From positions 1 to 64,000 of the forward strand of contig JAIWNF010000084.1 in the NCBI GenBank assembly GCA_025093555.1: a stretch of DNA of 64,000 nt, written 5' to 3'. This document shows, one piece after another, positions 46,491 through 57,781 of this stretch. The stretch's first letter is position 1; every line of letters starts with the position of its first letter. The position numbers were made by a program, and so were the translations under genes. A model generated the notes under the pieces. It made no database searches, was not told the origin of the DNA, and saw nothing but the letters and a program-made list of their open reading frames with translations. Source of the DNA: Circinella umbellata. Taxonomy: Eukaryota > Mucoromycota > Mucoromycetes > Mucorales > Lichtheimiaceae.

Positions 46491-49303
46491 ATGTCTTTTG
46501 ACTCACCGAGTTTTGACCTTTCTGACTATTCCTATGTGATTGGCATTGGTAACAAATATAGTTTATTTCGATGATGACCTACCCCTTTTTACTCTAAAAC
46601 GCGATTTTTTTCTTTATCTCAGTAACAATAAACTATCTTGGGCTAATTCTATTATTTTTAAATCTTTGGCTTAGATTTCGGTACCACTTTCTCAGGGTGC
46701 TGCTACGCCTTCACTAGAGATAACAGCGAAGAAATATTTGATATTATACGATGGTAAGTTACTATTATCATTGAAGTTGGGATAAAGTTGTTTTTTTTTA
46801 TAAAGAAAAGGAGTGCAAGGAAGAAACAAGCTTATTTTTTTGTTTGTCTGTTTGTTTGGGGAGGAAAGAGAGAAGGATGAGTTACATAATATATTCAGAA
46901 AAAAAAAAACTGGATAATAACTATAACAACAAATCAAAAAAAAAAATCAATACTTAAAAAAAGGCCACGACAAACGAATCCATACCCAAAAACTCCCACA
47001 ATATCATTGTATCCTCAAGGATCGACAAAAATATCAGCTTGGGGCCAAGAAGCACGACGACTTGCACATCGACGAAATAACGATCATTTATTATCACGTT
47101 TCAAACTTCATCTCGACGAAAATTTGGATCTTCCACCTTTACCTAATGGTTTAACTGCCTTAGATGCCATTTCGGACTATCTTGAAGCATTTCATGCACA
47201 TATTTGTAGCGAACTACAACGTAGTTTTGCATCCAATTATGATCAATCCAAGTTCAGATATTGTCTGACTGTACCTGCTATGTGGAGTGATCAAGCCAAA
47301 GCAACTATGCGTGAAGCAGCTATACGTTCAGGGATTATCAATCGATATGATCATCCAGATAGGTTGATGTTAATCAGTGAACCTGAAGCAGCAGCACTTT
47401 ATTGTGAAAAGAAATGTGATCAATTTAATTTGGGTCATGGACAACGATTTATGATTTGCGATGCAGGCGGTGGAACAGTCGACTTGATTGTGTTCGAAAT
47501 CGATGACTCGTCTGGAAGGAGGTCGCTGAGAGAAGTGACAAAGGGTCAGGGGGACTCGTGCGGTTCCACCTTTTTAGATGCTCGAATGCGTGACTATCTT
47601 AAAGACCGCTTCTACGGTTTGGGACGAGTTAGTGATACTGCCATGGAATCTATGATGGAAAACTTTATCGAAGGCATTAAGGTAATTTTTTTTCTCTTCC
47701 TTTTGTTTGGGATTTTTATTTACTGTTATTATTGTTTTTTTTTGCTGTTGTTGGTGTTGTAATTTACTAACTATACCTCCTTCTTCTATAAACAATCAAC
47801 ACCCTGTATATCACTATATCTCTTTACTTATATATTACTCCCTTATCTTTCCCCTTTCTATCCTTTTGATTCCTCCTTACCATTCTATCTTTTTCCCCTA
47901 CTTATAATATTACTACTTTTTGCTTCTTCTTCTTATTCTACTCCCTCGCTCTTTCACCCTTACTAACCCCACATACTTGCTAATTCATCCACTCATATAT
48001 TCTTTCGAATAATTGTAACAATGATTTCCCTTTTTGTACGGATACACTAATGATCATCGTTATTGTTTACAAAAAAATATAGCCTCAATTTGAAGGAGAT
48101 GAGGACCAATTTCTCCTTTTACCTGCCACATTAGGATTGCCAAGTATGGACGATCCTGCTAACGGGATTGAAGACGGTAATTTACGTATTACGGCTCAAG
48201 ATCTATGTAATAATGTATTTGAACCTATTGTTCAAAAGGTACTGGATTTGATTGATGCCCAAGTACGTCAATCTCAAGTACCCCTGGATGCAGTTTTTTT
48301 GGTCGGTGGATTTGGACAGTCTGAATATTTACGACGACGCGTGATTGATGAGTTTTCGCGTCGTGTTGGATTTATTGGTGTTCCTCCTCGTGGTGAACTG
48401 GCTGTTGTTCGAGGTGCTGTTTATTTTGGATTAAATCCACGTATGGTCACAGAACGTGTATCACGTAGAACTTATGGTGTTGAAACACGCATGGTATTTG
48501 ATGCACGACAAGATCCACAAGAAAATTGTATTCAAGGCGATGGAGGAAGGCTGTTTTGCAAACAGCGATTTAGTACTTATGTTCAAAAGGGTCAACGTGT
48601 TAAAGTGGATGAATGTGTTTCCAAGAACTTTATGATTGCTTATCCAAATGATACTGATACAGGTAAAATATCATTAAATATTATATGCAAGCTTATATTT
48701 ATTGTTTATGCAGAGGGAAATTAATAGTGTTCTTTTTATTATTATTATTTATCAGATTTATTCGCATATGATGGAGATGGTGCAGTGCCGCGTTTGACAA
48801 CGCATCCCCAAGTATTCAAGGTAGCTCGTTTCCCGATCAAAATGCCTAAGTTTAATGGTGTACAAAAGGGTGAACCTATTTTTATGACTATAAAAATGTT
48901 CTTTGGTCAAACGGAAATCAAAATTGAAGTACATATTCGTGATCGTGTATTTACATTCACATCAGCGTTTGAAACATTGGAACGTGGATTGAATGGTGCT
49001 ATGGCCGGCTTAAACCTGGATGTTCCACATACACCACCTAGTAACAGTTTATTCAGCAGTGGATCTACATCGAATTTGTCAAGTCCAAATACAACCTCAC
49101 GGCCACCATCATTAGGTAATAACGGTAACAATAACCATGATCCTTATGTATACCCACAATCCATGCCTCGGTATCCACGTAGTTTTAGAGAAGAGGATGA
49201 CGCAGAATCATTTTATGATAGTGATTCTAGGCATTCAACAGGTTTTCATGGTACTGCCAAAAAATTACTTGGTCCGTTCAAGCTTGGTAGACGGAGCAAG
49301 TAA
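46491..49303 (+). CDS. HSPA12-like Hsp70 family ATPase
   Basis: Five exons: 46491-46548, 46675-46753, 46964-47681, 48083-48662 and 48756-49303; phases agree, 660 aa. Actin-like ATPase motifs are present: GIDFGTTFSGCCYAF (phosphate 1), MICDAGGGTVDLIVF (phosphate 2) and VFLVGGFGQSEYLRRRV (adenosine). The rest fits the HSPA12 group, which lacks the usual Hsp70 substrate-binding half; LTVPAMWSDQAKATMREAA and GIINRYDHPDRLMLISEPEAAAL are typical. The C-terminal ~110 residues are Ser/Pro/Asn-rich and end basic (LLGPFKLGRRSK). This group is expanded in fungi, often with unknown clients. Intron 3 (47682-48082) is 401 nt and almost wholly pyrimidine-rich on the coding strand. Confidence 0.92.
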
Positions 49304-49342
49304 TAAGAAGCAACAAATAAACAATACTATAAAAAAAAGAAA

Positions 49343-49515
49343 GAGAAGAGATAGATTGTTATTGTTATTGTTATTATAATTATATAATCATAGTTGAAAG
49401 AGGAAACAGTTATTATATAATCTACCTTTATCACTACTATATTATTCTTCATCTTATTATTATTATTATTACTATTATTATTATTATCACCACTATTATT
49501 ATTACACATCCACAT
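49343..49515. repeat. ATT/GTT-type microsatellite cluster
   Basis: Imperfect GTT/ATT triplet repeats (49353-49375 and 49458-49503) followed by CACATA-rich simple sequence to 49540. It lies in the 3' region of the Hsp70 gene. Confidence 0.7.
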
Positions 49516-49979
49516 ACACATACACATTCACACGCTCACATGCAACCTCCCCTTCAAGCTTTGTCCTCCAATAACAATCAAATTTTCATTATAATATTAG
49601 CATAGCAAAAAAGAAACTTGCAGCCACATGCAAAGCATCATATAAATCACAACATTTTTTATTTCTCACCTTTTTTTTGCGTTCATTTTCACCATAACAG
49701 CACATTTTTCCTTTTTTTTTTGTACTCGAAATGTAATTTCCTTCCTTCTCCCCTTCTTTTATTTTTCTTTGCTTATATTCTCTATTTTATCGTGATATTA
49801 TACACTATTAAAACATTCTATTGTTTGACAACATATTCATAAATAATAAATCGTATTTTCTTCTTTCTTTTTTGTTCTGATTCTTATGCTCGTAGTATAT
49901 AATTGACCAGTTAATAATGCTAGTACAATAATGTAATTAAATATGTAAAATATGAATGAATTGGGTGAACGATATTGTA

Positions 49980-51537
49980 TTAAAAACGTGCTTTTGGCTT
50001 TTCACCTTTTGAGTTACGTGCCCACGGAACTACAAGACACTGGTGTCTATATATGAAGCATGATACGATTAGCATTTTGTATTATATATATTTTTGATAA
50101 TAATAACAATACGTAACAATCATAATTATTACCTTGTCAAAGCAAATAAGTTGCCTTCAGAATCCCAAATACCACCACTGCAATCAAATCTCCCATTGAT
50201 TATATGAGGAGCAACAATACTTGTTAAAACTTCTTTACCAGTAGGTCGTCTTTTAAACAAAACTTCTAATTGCATCGTAGGACACCAAACCGGACCACCG
50301 AGATAATCCCAGCCAAGGAGCATGGGTGGTGTAACAAAAAAATCACAAAAATAGGGTATACCTTTTGAGGATACAATATAACGTAAATTATTAGTTATGA
50401 TTATTGTCTGAAAAAAATATTGATACTAATAAGCAAAAAAAAAAAAACAAAGTTACATTTGAAATCGATATCTCGACCATCTTTAAAATGAAGTGCTTGA
50501 TGAAATTCTGGCTTTCCCATGGATAAATAGTCTTTTCCCATAGTAGATCTATCTACATAACCTCCAATAAAATCTCCCATATATACATGATTAAATGGTG
50601 TCATAGCCGACTTATTAGGTGCTTGATAAGGTTCATGCATGAAATTGACACCCTCTAATGAAATATATGTTTATTTAGTTTAACTGTTAATACTTATCTT
50701 TATACACTCCACTTGATACCTTAGTGTTGTTCAAGGAAGTATTGTTTATTATTTATTTTGATGTTACTTTACCTTCAGAATCTAAGTTACCCATAGTAAA
50801 GATAACATGAACCTTCTCTTTATATCCCTCGGAATGAAATTGATCCGCACTTGTCAAAGTTGGTTCATTTTCTTTTTGTAGAAGACTGGCTTGAACTAAA
50901 CAATATCCCTTTTTACTGCTCTTTAAAGTTTTTATACTGATTACAAATGGTCCAACACTTGTTTTGTGCATGTAAAAACAATTCAATGCAACTGGGTCAT
51001 GTTGATGTTTGTTGGAAAAATGACGAAGAGCTGCATCGGTAACAAGTGCAATAACGTAACCTAATTATTTTTGTTTTGTCAACCAAAATATGGTTAGAAT
51101 AGCTGAAATAAGATGTGATATTTAAGTGTGCTTTGGTACTATTAGAGCACTGTAATATAATTCTTTCTGCTTACCACCCTAAATAAAATTTAAAAGTATT
51201 CAAATTAATTTTCAGTCCTGATAGTAGTAAAATGATGAATCAAGTTACATATTAAAGAGAACTTACATGAGGGACATCACCAATACACCATTTCTATATT
51301 TACGTATAAAGAAAAATCGTATCATGTTTGTAGTTACTTAGTTACATGATTAGAGATGATACAATACTTTACATCCAGAGTCTCTCGGACGGTAAAACAG
51401 AAATTATTATATTTTATTACCTTACTGGCATTGCCTGCATATAAAGTAGTGCCCGATTCAGTATTTCCAATACAAACTGTATTTGTGGCTTCATCAAATT
51501 CAGACGAAGTTCCTTGATTCGATTCTATTGTGCTCAT
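49980..51537 (-). CDS. Thioesterase-like (TesB/4HBT-type) protein with a 4-nt microexon
   Basis: Seven exons: 51537-51421, 51293-51267, 51178-51175, 51060-50773, 50654-50457, 50361-50133 and 50046-49980; total 930 nt, 309 aa, all phases agree. Signatures of the thioesterase-like superfamily: WCIGDVPH-GGYVIALVTDAALRHF (N-terminal hot dog; GG before Tyr conserved), NCFYMHKTSVGPFVISIKTLK, then GWDYLGGPVW, and a second hot dog ending GGIWDSEGNLFALTR-HQCLVVPWARN. Exon 3 is only GGTG; without it the frame fails. The last exon is needed for the usual C-terminal strand. An in-frame ATG at 51582 would add a hydrophobic 15-residue start; I chose the shorter. Family members hydrolyse acyl-CoA; the exact substrate is unknown. 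Confidence 0.85.
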
Positions 51538-54483
51538 GATTTGTAAAGACGAGGCGAAGGTTGACAAGAACAAAGGCAACAAAAATAAAGGGGGAATGGG
51601 TAATGTAATAAAAAAGAAATCTTAATATGCGGAGTTTCGGCTTTGCTCCCCACGCTTTTCCCCATACGATTTTGCATTTGTCACATTGAATAGCTGGGAT
51701 TACGATTATGCGATGGGAAAAAATGTAAACATTTAATAATTAAAAGTGAGATCATCTTATTTTTTATCTCATAATATTTGTACTTTACCCAAGTATAATT
51801 TCCAACTGACATTGGCAAACGAGGTGATTTATCATATATGCATGATGATTGAAGTAGGTTATTTACAAAGAGTATACGTATTATAATTCTATTATCCAGG
51901 AGATAAAGGCCATATATACCAAAATGAAGAACTACGTAGTGTATAACACTATTTTCAAAAATAAATAGTTTAAGATTTGGCTCTTGAAAATTCTTCTCTG
52001 CTAAAGATTAGCATGGTATTATAGTTGAATTGAAGCACTTGGTGGTTCCATAACTCGATAGTGTGTTGTTGACTTCTGATAACGTCGTTAATGAAACTAT
52101 CAAATAGAAATCTTCTTGTATAATGGATGGCGATGCTGATGCTTATGGTGTCGATAATGAATAGTCTGTGATTGATGGAATAATAAATGGTGCTGTTGAG
52201 CAGTTTTTTCTAGCTGATTATTACTACTACTGCTGCCAGCTATTTTGTTATTACTATTATTGTACGTTGTTTTTTATGTTTATTTTATAAATCTCATGAT
52301 TATTCTTCTATTGATACAACAACTTTATAACAGTCATAGAGATTATTCATGAAAAGCATATCACTCTTGTTTTCATTCTGGTTTTTGTTGCTGTTTTTCT
52401 CCATTAACTTGCTGTGTTGCAAAAAAGCTCTGCGTTTTGAGAAGAAAAGGACAGAAACAAAAGGAGGAGAAGCATTGACGACAGCAATGCTTGTTACCCA
52501 TGGATATTGGTATTTTGACTGGTCTCCAATACCTGAAAGAAAAATAAGAATAATTTCCATAACAACATGGACATGGACATGGAATACCAATTAGTGTGAG
52601 AGAGCGCTGAATAATATAATAACAAAAAGTATAGGTAACCCGGTTGGACCAGCTGCAAGACAAAACAAAAGTTGACAAGATCGTTTATAGCCTGAAGTGT
52701 TGTTGTTTTGTTATCGTTGAAAGGGGAAGGGTAAAAAAAATACTGTGCCAGGAATAGTAACAAACAATTATTAAAATTAATGATAAGTATTTATAAACAA
52801 AAAAAAATATAGTAGTAGCTTACTGAAGTACATATTATATAGACCTTTTAATAAGAGAGAATGGCAACGGTAGCAAGTATAATTATTGAAATAATTACGA
52901 TACTGGCGATATTGTCTCCGGATTGTGATGAATTATTGGCCTCATCTTTGATATGTATAATTATTGTTGTTTTCCGTTTGAAAATTATAGAAACAAAAAT
53001 AAAGGAAAGAAGAAACAAAATTTCCGATGCTAAGCAATGAAAGAAATTATAATCTCTTTCATTACTGCAAAAGTGGAAACTGTAAAATTTTCAGTCAAAC
53101 CTAAGAAAAAACTTTCTATAAAAGGTTGTTAGAAATGGCGAAGCATAGTTATGTTTTCATTAAATAAGCAACTTGTTATATAGTTTTCGTCATCATACGT
53201 ATGATAAAATATATGATAATTTTTTAAGAATCAATAGTACGATGTAGAGTGTTTGAACTACTAGAAGTGTTCTATCCGCTCGATATATCATATCATTATA
53301 ATGATTATAGTATAGCACTAGAATTGAGGAAGAGTATCTCAAGGATGTGGCAGTGTCCCATTTAGGTTAGTTGACAATGTAAGAAGCTTTCTGTAGAGCA
53401 GCATTGCAATTTATACGTATTTGTTCAAGCAGGAAGAATTATGAATATCATGTTTACCAAATCATCGAGAAGTTTAGTTGCTACGTATTATTAATTATAT
53501 TTTTATTAGCAGTATCCGAGAACAGCTGTTACTATATCATCGTCATCATCGGTCTAACGGTTTTTCGTAATTCTGTATCTGAATTTTGGTTTTTTTGCTA
53601 AATTTGTTCGGTTCTTTATTGTGATCTTTGTTTTAGCTTTGTGTGTTTGACCTGTCTATGATATCAAGTTCTTTTTCTTCCCTTTTTCTCGAGACGTAGC
53701 TCAGTATAACCAATCTATTTGAGTATGCAATGAAAAACACAAAACTATTGATACGAGTCTTGCGGTCGACCAGTTAGTTCAAGTATAATCTCTACGAACT
53801 GTAGCTTGACTTTTTTTATGACTTTCGATGTCACTCTCTTCTTTTATTTTTTGTAAAGTGTTTTTGATATGAGCTGAAATATCTACTTTTATCGTTAATT
53901 TGTAATTATGTTATAACGTAATCGATTTTCGGATGTATACGTACGTAAGCTTAATATAAAATAAATTGAAATGCCTAGTGGAACTTGAGAATACAGTGAT
54001 AGAATATATTAGATAAACATGTTTTGAAGAAAAAGAACTGGTTCCGTTTTCTACTTCTCACTGTTACATATCACTATATAATGGTTTTATTTGTGCTAAA
54101 ACTCAGTTTCGTAGTAATTATTGATAGGTCGATCTTAAAAAAATAGTTTTGGTCAAATGTTTCCTTATTCTTAATACAGATACGATTTCATCTAATGCTA
54201 GGTTCTTTTTTGTTTCAGTACGTAAAAGCAAACAATGTGAAGTGAAACTCTACAGCAGGTATTGATTTTTTTTCAAGGTATAAAGCAATCCGCACATGGC
54301 TACAGGCGCATGTCAAATTATATCTCTAATAAATAAAACACGATAAACTTTTTTTTTATTCTGTTGCCATGGTAGCACCGATCAAATGCCAGAATTGTAA
54401 AAAATCCCGCCACCCAATTTTTTTTTTTTTTTTTTTTTTTTTTTGGCAGGACCTTTATAATAACCTTATAAAATAAAAAGAGT
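51538..54483. other. Intergenic region with unresolved minus-strand fragments
   Basis: No complete gene seen. On the minus strand about 52990-52860 a frame encodes DEANNSSQSGDNIASIVI and then a hydrophobic segment to a stop, like a single-pass membrane anchor. Another minus-strand frame (52260-52117) ends in a His/Gln-rich tail, and 52594-52300 is open. I could not join them. The last 70 bp before 54484 has a run of 27 T (54418-54444), probably in the Dbp8 promoter. Confidence 0.4.
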
Positions 54484-56238
54484 ATGTCAGTTGGAAGAGT
54501 AGCAGCTGCAGCAGCTAAAAAAAACGAAAAAAATGTACAGACGATCCCACCAGCTACTTCCAGCTTTCAAGATCTTGGTGTAGACGAATGGTTATGTGAT
54601 ACTTTAAAAGCAATGCAGATCAAACGACCTTCCGAGATTCAACGAGCTTGTATACCTCCTGCTTTATCAGGTAAAAAGGGAATAAATGATTGAATTGAAT
54701 TGAAAAAAAGGAAGAGAAAGAAGTAACTTGTTGCTATTATCGTTTTTTTTTCGAGATCATTAACATTGCGGCAATAACACATTATTAGGCAAAGACATTA
54801 TTGGTGGTGCCAAAACTGGTTCCGGTAAAACAGCAGCATTTGCGTTACCGATCTTACAAAAGTTATCAGAAGATCCATATGGTGTATTTGCATTAGTATT
54901 GACACCAACAAGGTAAAGTTTGTTATTCATTATAACAAGAATAAAGGATTATTCGGGTGTGTGAGATATATTTAAAATAAAAGGTAATAACTAATTATAT
55001 ATACACTATAATAGAGAATTAGCTTTTCAAATTGCAGAACAATTCCGTGTATTAGGAAAAGGCGTTGGATTAAAAGAATGTATCATTGTGGGTGGTATGG
55101 ATATGATCGATCAAGCAGTAGCATTAGCTAAACGACCTCATGTTATTATTGCCACACCAGGAAGATTACATGATCATATTTTACATAGCCCAGGCGCCGT
55201 TCATTTATCTCGATGTAAATTCTTGGTGATGGATGAAGCTGATATGTTATTGACTCCTTCATTTGCACCTAATTTGTCCGGTATTTTACCACTTCTTCCT
55301 GAAAAACGACAAACATTATTATTTACAGCTACAATGACAGATTCCATTTTGGCTATTCGAGATGCTAAAGAAGATCCAAAAAAGAAACCTTTTGTACATT
55401 TGTGTGACATGAGTGTATCAACCGTAGCAACATTGGATCAGTATTATCTTTTTGTACCTTCTCATGTTCGAAGTGTTTATCTTGCTCATATTTTACGATC
55501 AGAGGATTTCAAAGATAAATCTATTATGATTTTCTGTGGTAAATGTCAAAACGCACAACTCACTGCCAATATCTTACGACAATTGGGTGTACGATGTACA
55601 GAATTACATTCACATATGTCTCAACAAGAACGATTGGCATCTATTGGCAAGTTTAGAACAGAAATTGTTAAAGTACTTATATCAACAGATGTTGGTAGTC
55701 GGTAAGTGTTTAATTTTTTTTTAACAAGGGATTAACTAATTTGAAAGAATGAAGTATAGGAGACGGAAAGAAAAAAAATGTTGTAGTAGAGGATAATAAA
55801 ATTAATACATTCATAACAACTTGATAATATATAATTATGTAGTGGTCTTGATATTCCAGCAGTACAAGTAGTTATCAATTATCATATTCCTCGAGATCCA
55901 ACCGATTATATTCATCGTGTAGGTCGTACTGCAAGAGCTGGTCGAGGTGGTATGGCACTTTCGATCGTTTCTGAACGAGATATTAAATTGATTCAAAATA
56001 TTGAAGAAAGAATAAGTAAGTTGATATAATTATTATTACAATGAAAAATAAGGATGGTTGGAATATTTAACATATTTTATATTTTATTTTATGATTAGAT
56101 AAAAAATTAGAAGAATTTAAAGTGGATGAAAATAAGATTCTTAATGAATTATCTGAAGTCACTACAGCAAAACGAAAAGCAAGCATGTTTATGCATGATG
56201 CTGATATTAAAGCAAAGCAACGTAGAATTAAAAAATAA
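54484..56238 (+). CDS. DBP8: DEAD-box RNA helicase Dbp8 (DDX49)
   Basis: Five exons: 54484-54670, 54789-54912, 55015-55701, 55843-56015 and 56099-56238; phases agree, 436 aa, usual size. Motifs in order: Q motif [39 protein letters not shown] (I), PTRELAFQI (Ia), [13 protein letters not shown] (II), FTATMTD (III; TAT in place of SAT), [27 protein letters not shown] and [11 protein letters not shown] (VI). It has a short basic C-terminus ending QRRIKK. Dbp8 is a nucleolar helicase needed for early 18S rRNA processing and small-subunit assembly. It is followed in tandem by the E2 gene, 139 bp away. Confidence 0.93.
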
Positions 56239-56257
56239 AAAAAATTTTTTTTGTTAC

Positions 56258-56340
56258 CTCTCTCTCTCTCTCTCTCTCTTCTTCTCTTCTTTGGTACCTG
56301 CCTCTTCTTCTGTATCTCTTTCTCTCTCTCTCTCTCTCTT
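56258..56340 (+). repeat. Two CT repeats in the E2 leader
   Basis: CT runs at 56258-56279 and 56316-56339 on the coding strand, 40 bp upstream of the ATG at 56378. Similar tracts precede other genes in this window. Confidence 0.75.
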
Positions 56341-56377
56341 TAACTATTTTTATTCTTTAATTTTACTTTCTCTTAAA

Positions 56378-57277
56378 ATGAATTTAAAAAGAATTCAACG
56401 TGATGCACGTGATGTGTGTGAAGATGGTTCTTTTGAATTAAAATTAACTGATAATCCTGGCAAGTTTATTTAATTTGCTTAATAAATAATATTAAAAAAG
56501 AAAAAAATTATGTTCGTTATTGAAATGTTGATTGTTACTATCATTATAATCATTAGCCGTTTGCTATGCAACCATTACTGGACCAGGGGATACACCTTAT
56601 GAAGGTAGATTATAAAAGAGAGAAAACTAAGTTGTGAGCTATATAATGTTCATTTTTTTTGTTCAGTTATACTAAAAAGTAATATCCCATTTGCTGAATT
56701 TAGGAGGAGTCTTTTTGATACGGATCGACTATACGGTAAGAAAAAAGAAAAACTGACAAAAAAAAATTGTTATTTTAACTAAAAAAATGTATTCTATACA
56801 GAATGACTATCCATTTAAACCTATTAAAGCAAAATTTATCTCCAAAGTTTATCATCCTAATGTTAGTTCTCAAACGGTAAGTAAAAAAAAAAGTCCATCG
56901 ATTAATAGAAAAAGATGTTATATTAATCTTTGCTATTATTATTAAAATAAAGGGAGCAATTTGTCTTGATATTCTAGCAGATAAATGGTCACCAGCTATT
57001 TCGTTAAGGATTGTTTTACATTCTTTACAAGCGTTATTAGATAAACCTGTACCTAATGACCCAATTGTAAGTTCCTGTAATGAATTATTATTATTGTTAT
57101 TATTATTACTATGGTTACTGATATTTGACATAATAATTATAGGATGCTGTTGTAGCAAAACATTTTATTAATGATCATGCAGGATTTGTAAAACAAGCAC
57201 GTGAATGGACTCGTCGTTTTGCAAATGGTGATGATCAGATAAAAAACTATGGTAATTCGGGCGAGCCTTGGTGTTAA
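56378..57277 (+). CDS. Ubiquitin-conjugating enzyme E2, Ubc1/UBE2K-like core
   Basis: Six exons: 56378-56459, 56557-56604, 56704-56735, 56802-56876, 56953-57066 and 57143-57277; phases agree, 161 aa. The E2 core has [38 protein letters not shown], and active site [16 protein letters not shown] with the catalytic Cys. [26 protein letters not shown] is closest to UBE2K/Ubc1 as I recall them. UBE2K has a C-terminal UBA domain; here the protein ends soon after the core (YGNSGEPWC), so that domain is absent. Intron 1 starts with GC (CCTG|GCAAGT), a non-canonical but known donor; using it gives the right frame (DNPAVCYAT). Tail-to-tail with the RhoGAP gene. Confidence 0.9.
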
Positions 57278-57781
57278 ATGAAACTATTATTATTATTTAT
57301 TATTATTATTTTCTTGTTGTATAATTTAACCCCCCTCTTTCGTATGTAAATAGCTTAAATTCATTCTCTTCTCTCTAAAGATGAAAACATATATTACATA
57401 TTATACCTTTAACTTTAAAATTAACAACTGTCATTACTTAAAATGGATAAATAAAAGCAAAATTACAAATTACAATCGTTAAAGAAAATTTGTTTTCATA
57501 AAAAAATAAAAAACAAGTTATATGTCATATATATATATATATGTGTAATAATAATAATAAAAAAAAACACACTGTCTTTTTTTTTTCCTTTTTGGGTAAT
57601 AGATTTATTACTAATAATATTAAATGATGATATATAATATATTAAATTGATAATAGAAGAAAAAGAAAAAAAAAGAATAATTTGAAAGGTTTTAAAGATA
57701 TAAAAGTAAAATGGGCGAGGATGTCAGATAGGGAAAAGAAAGAACAAATTATATATCATACAAAGTTGAATATTCATTTTT
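57278..57781. other. Convergent 3' spacer between E2 and RhoGAP genes
   Basis: 504 bp of AT-rich DNA with ATT and TA repeats (57284-57310, 57528-57543) and AATAAA-like signals on both strands. No gene seen. Confidence 0.6.
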
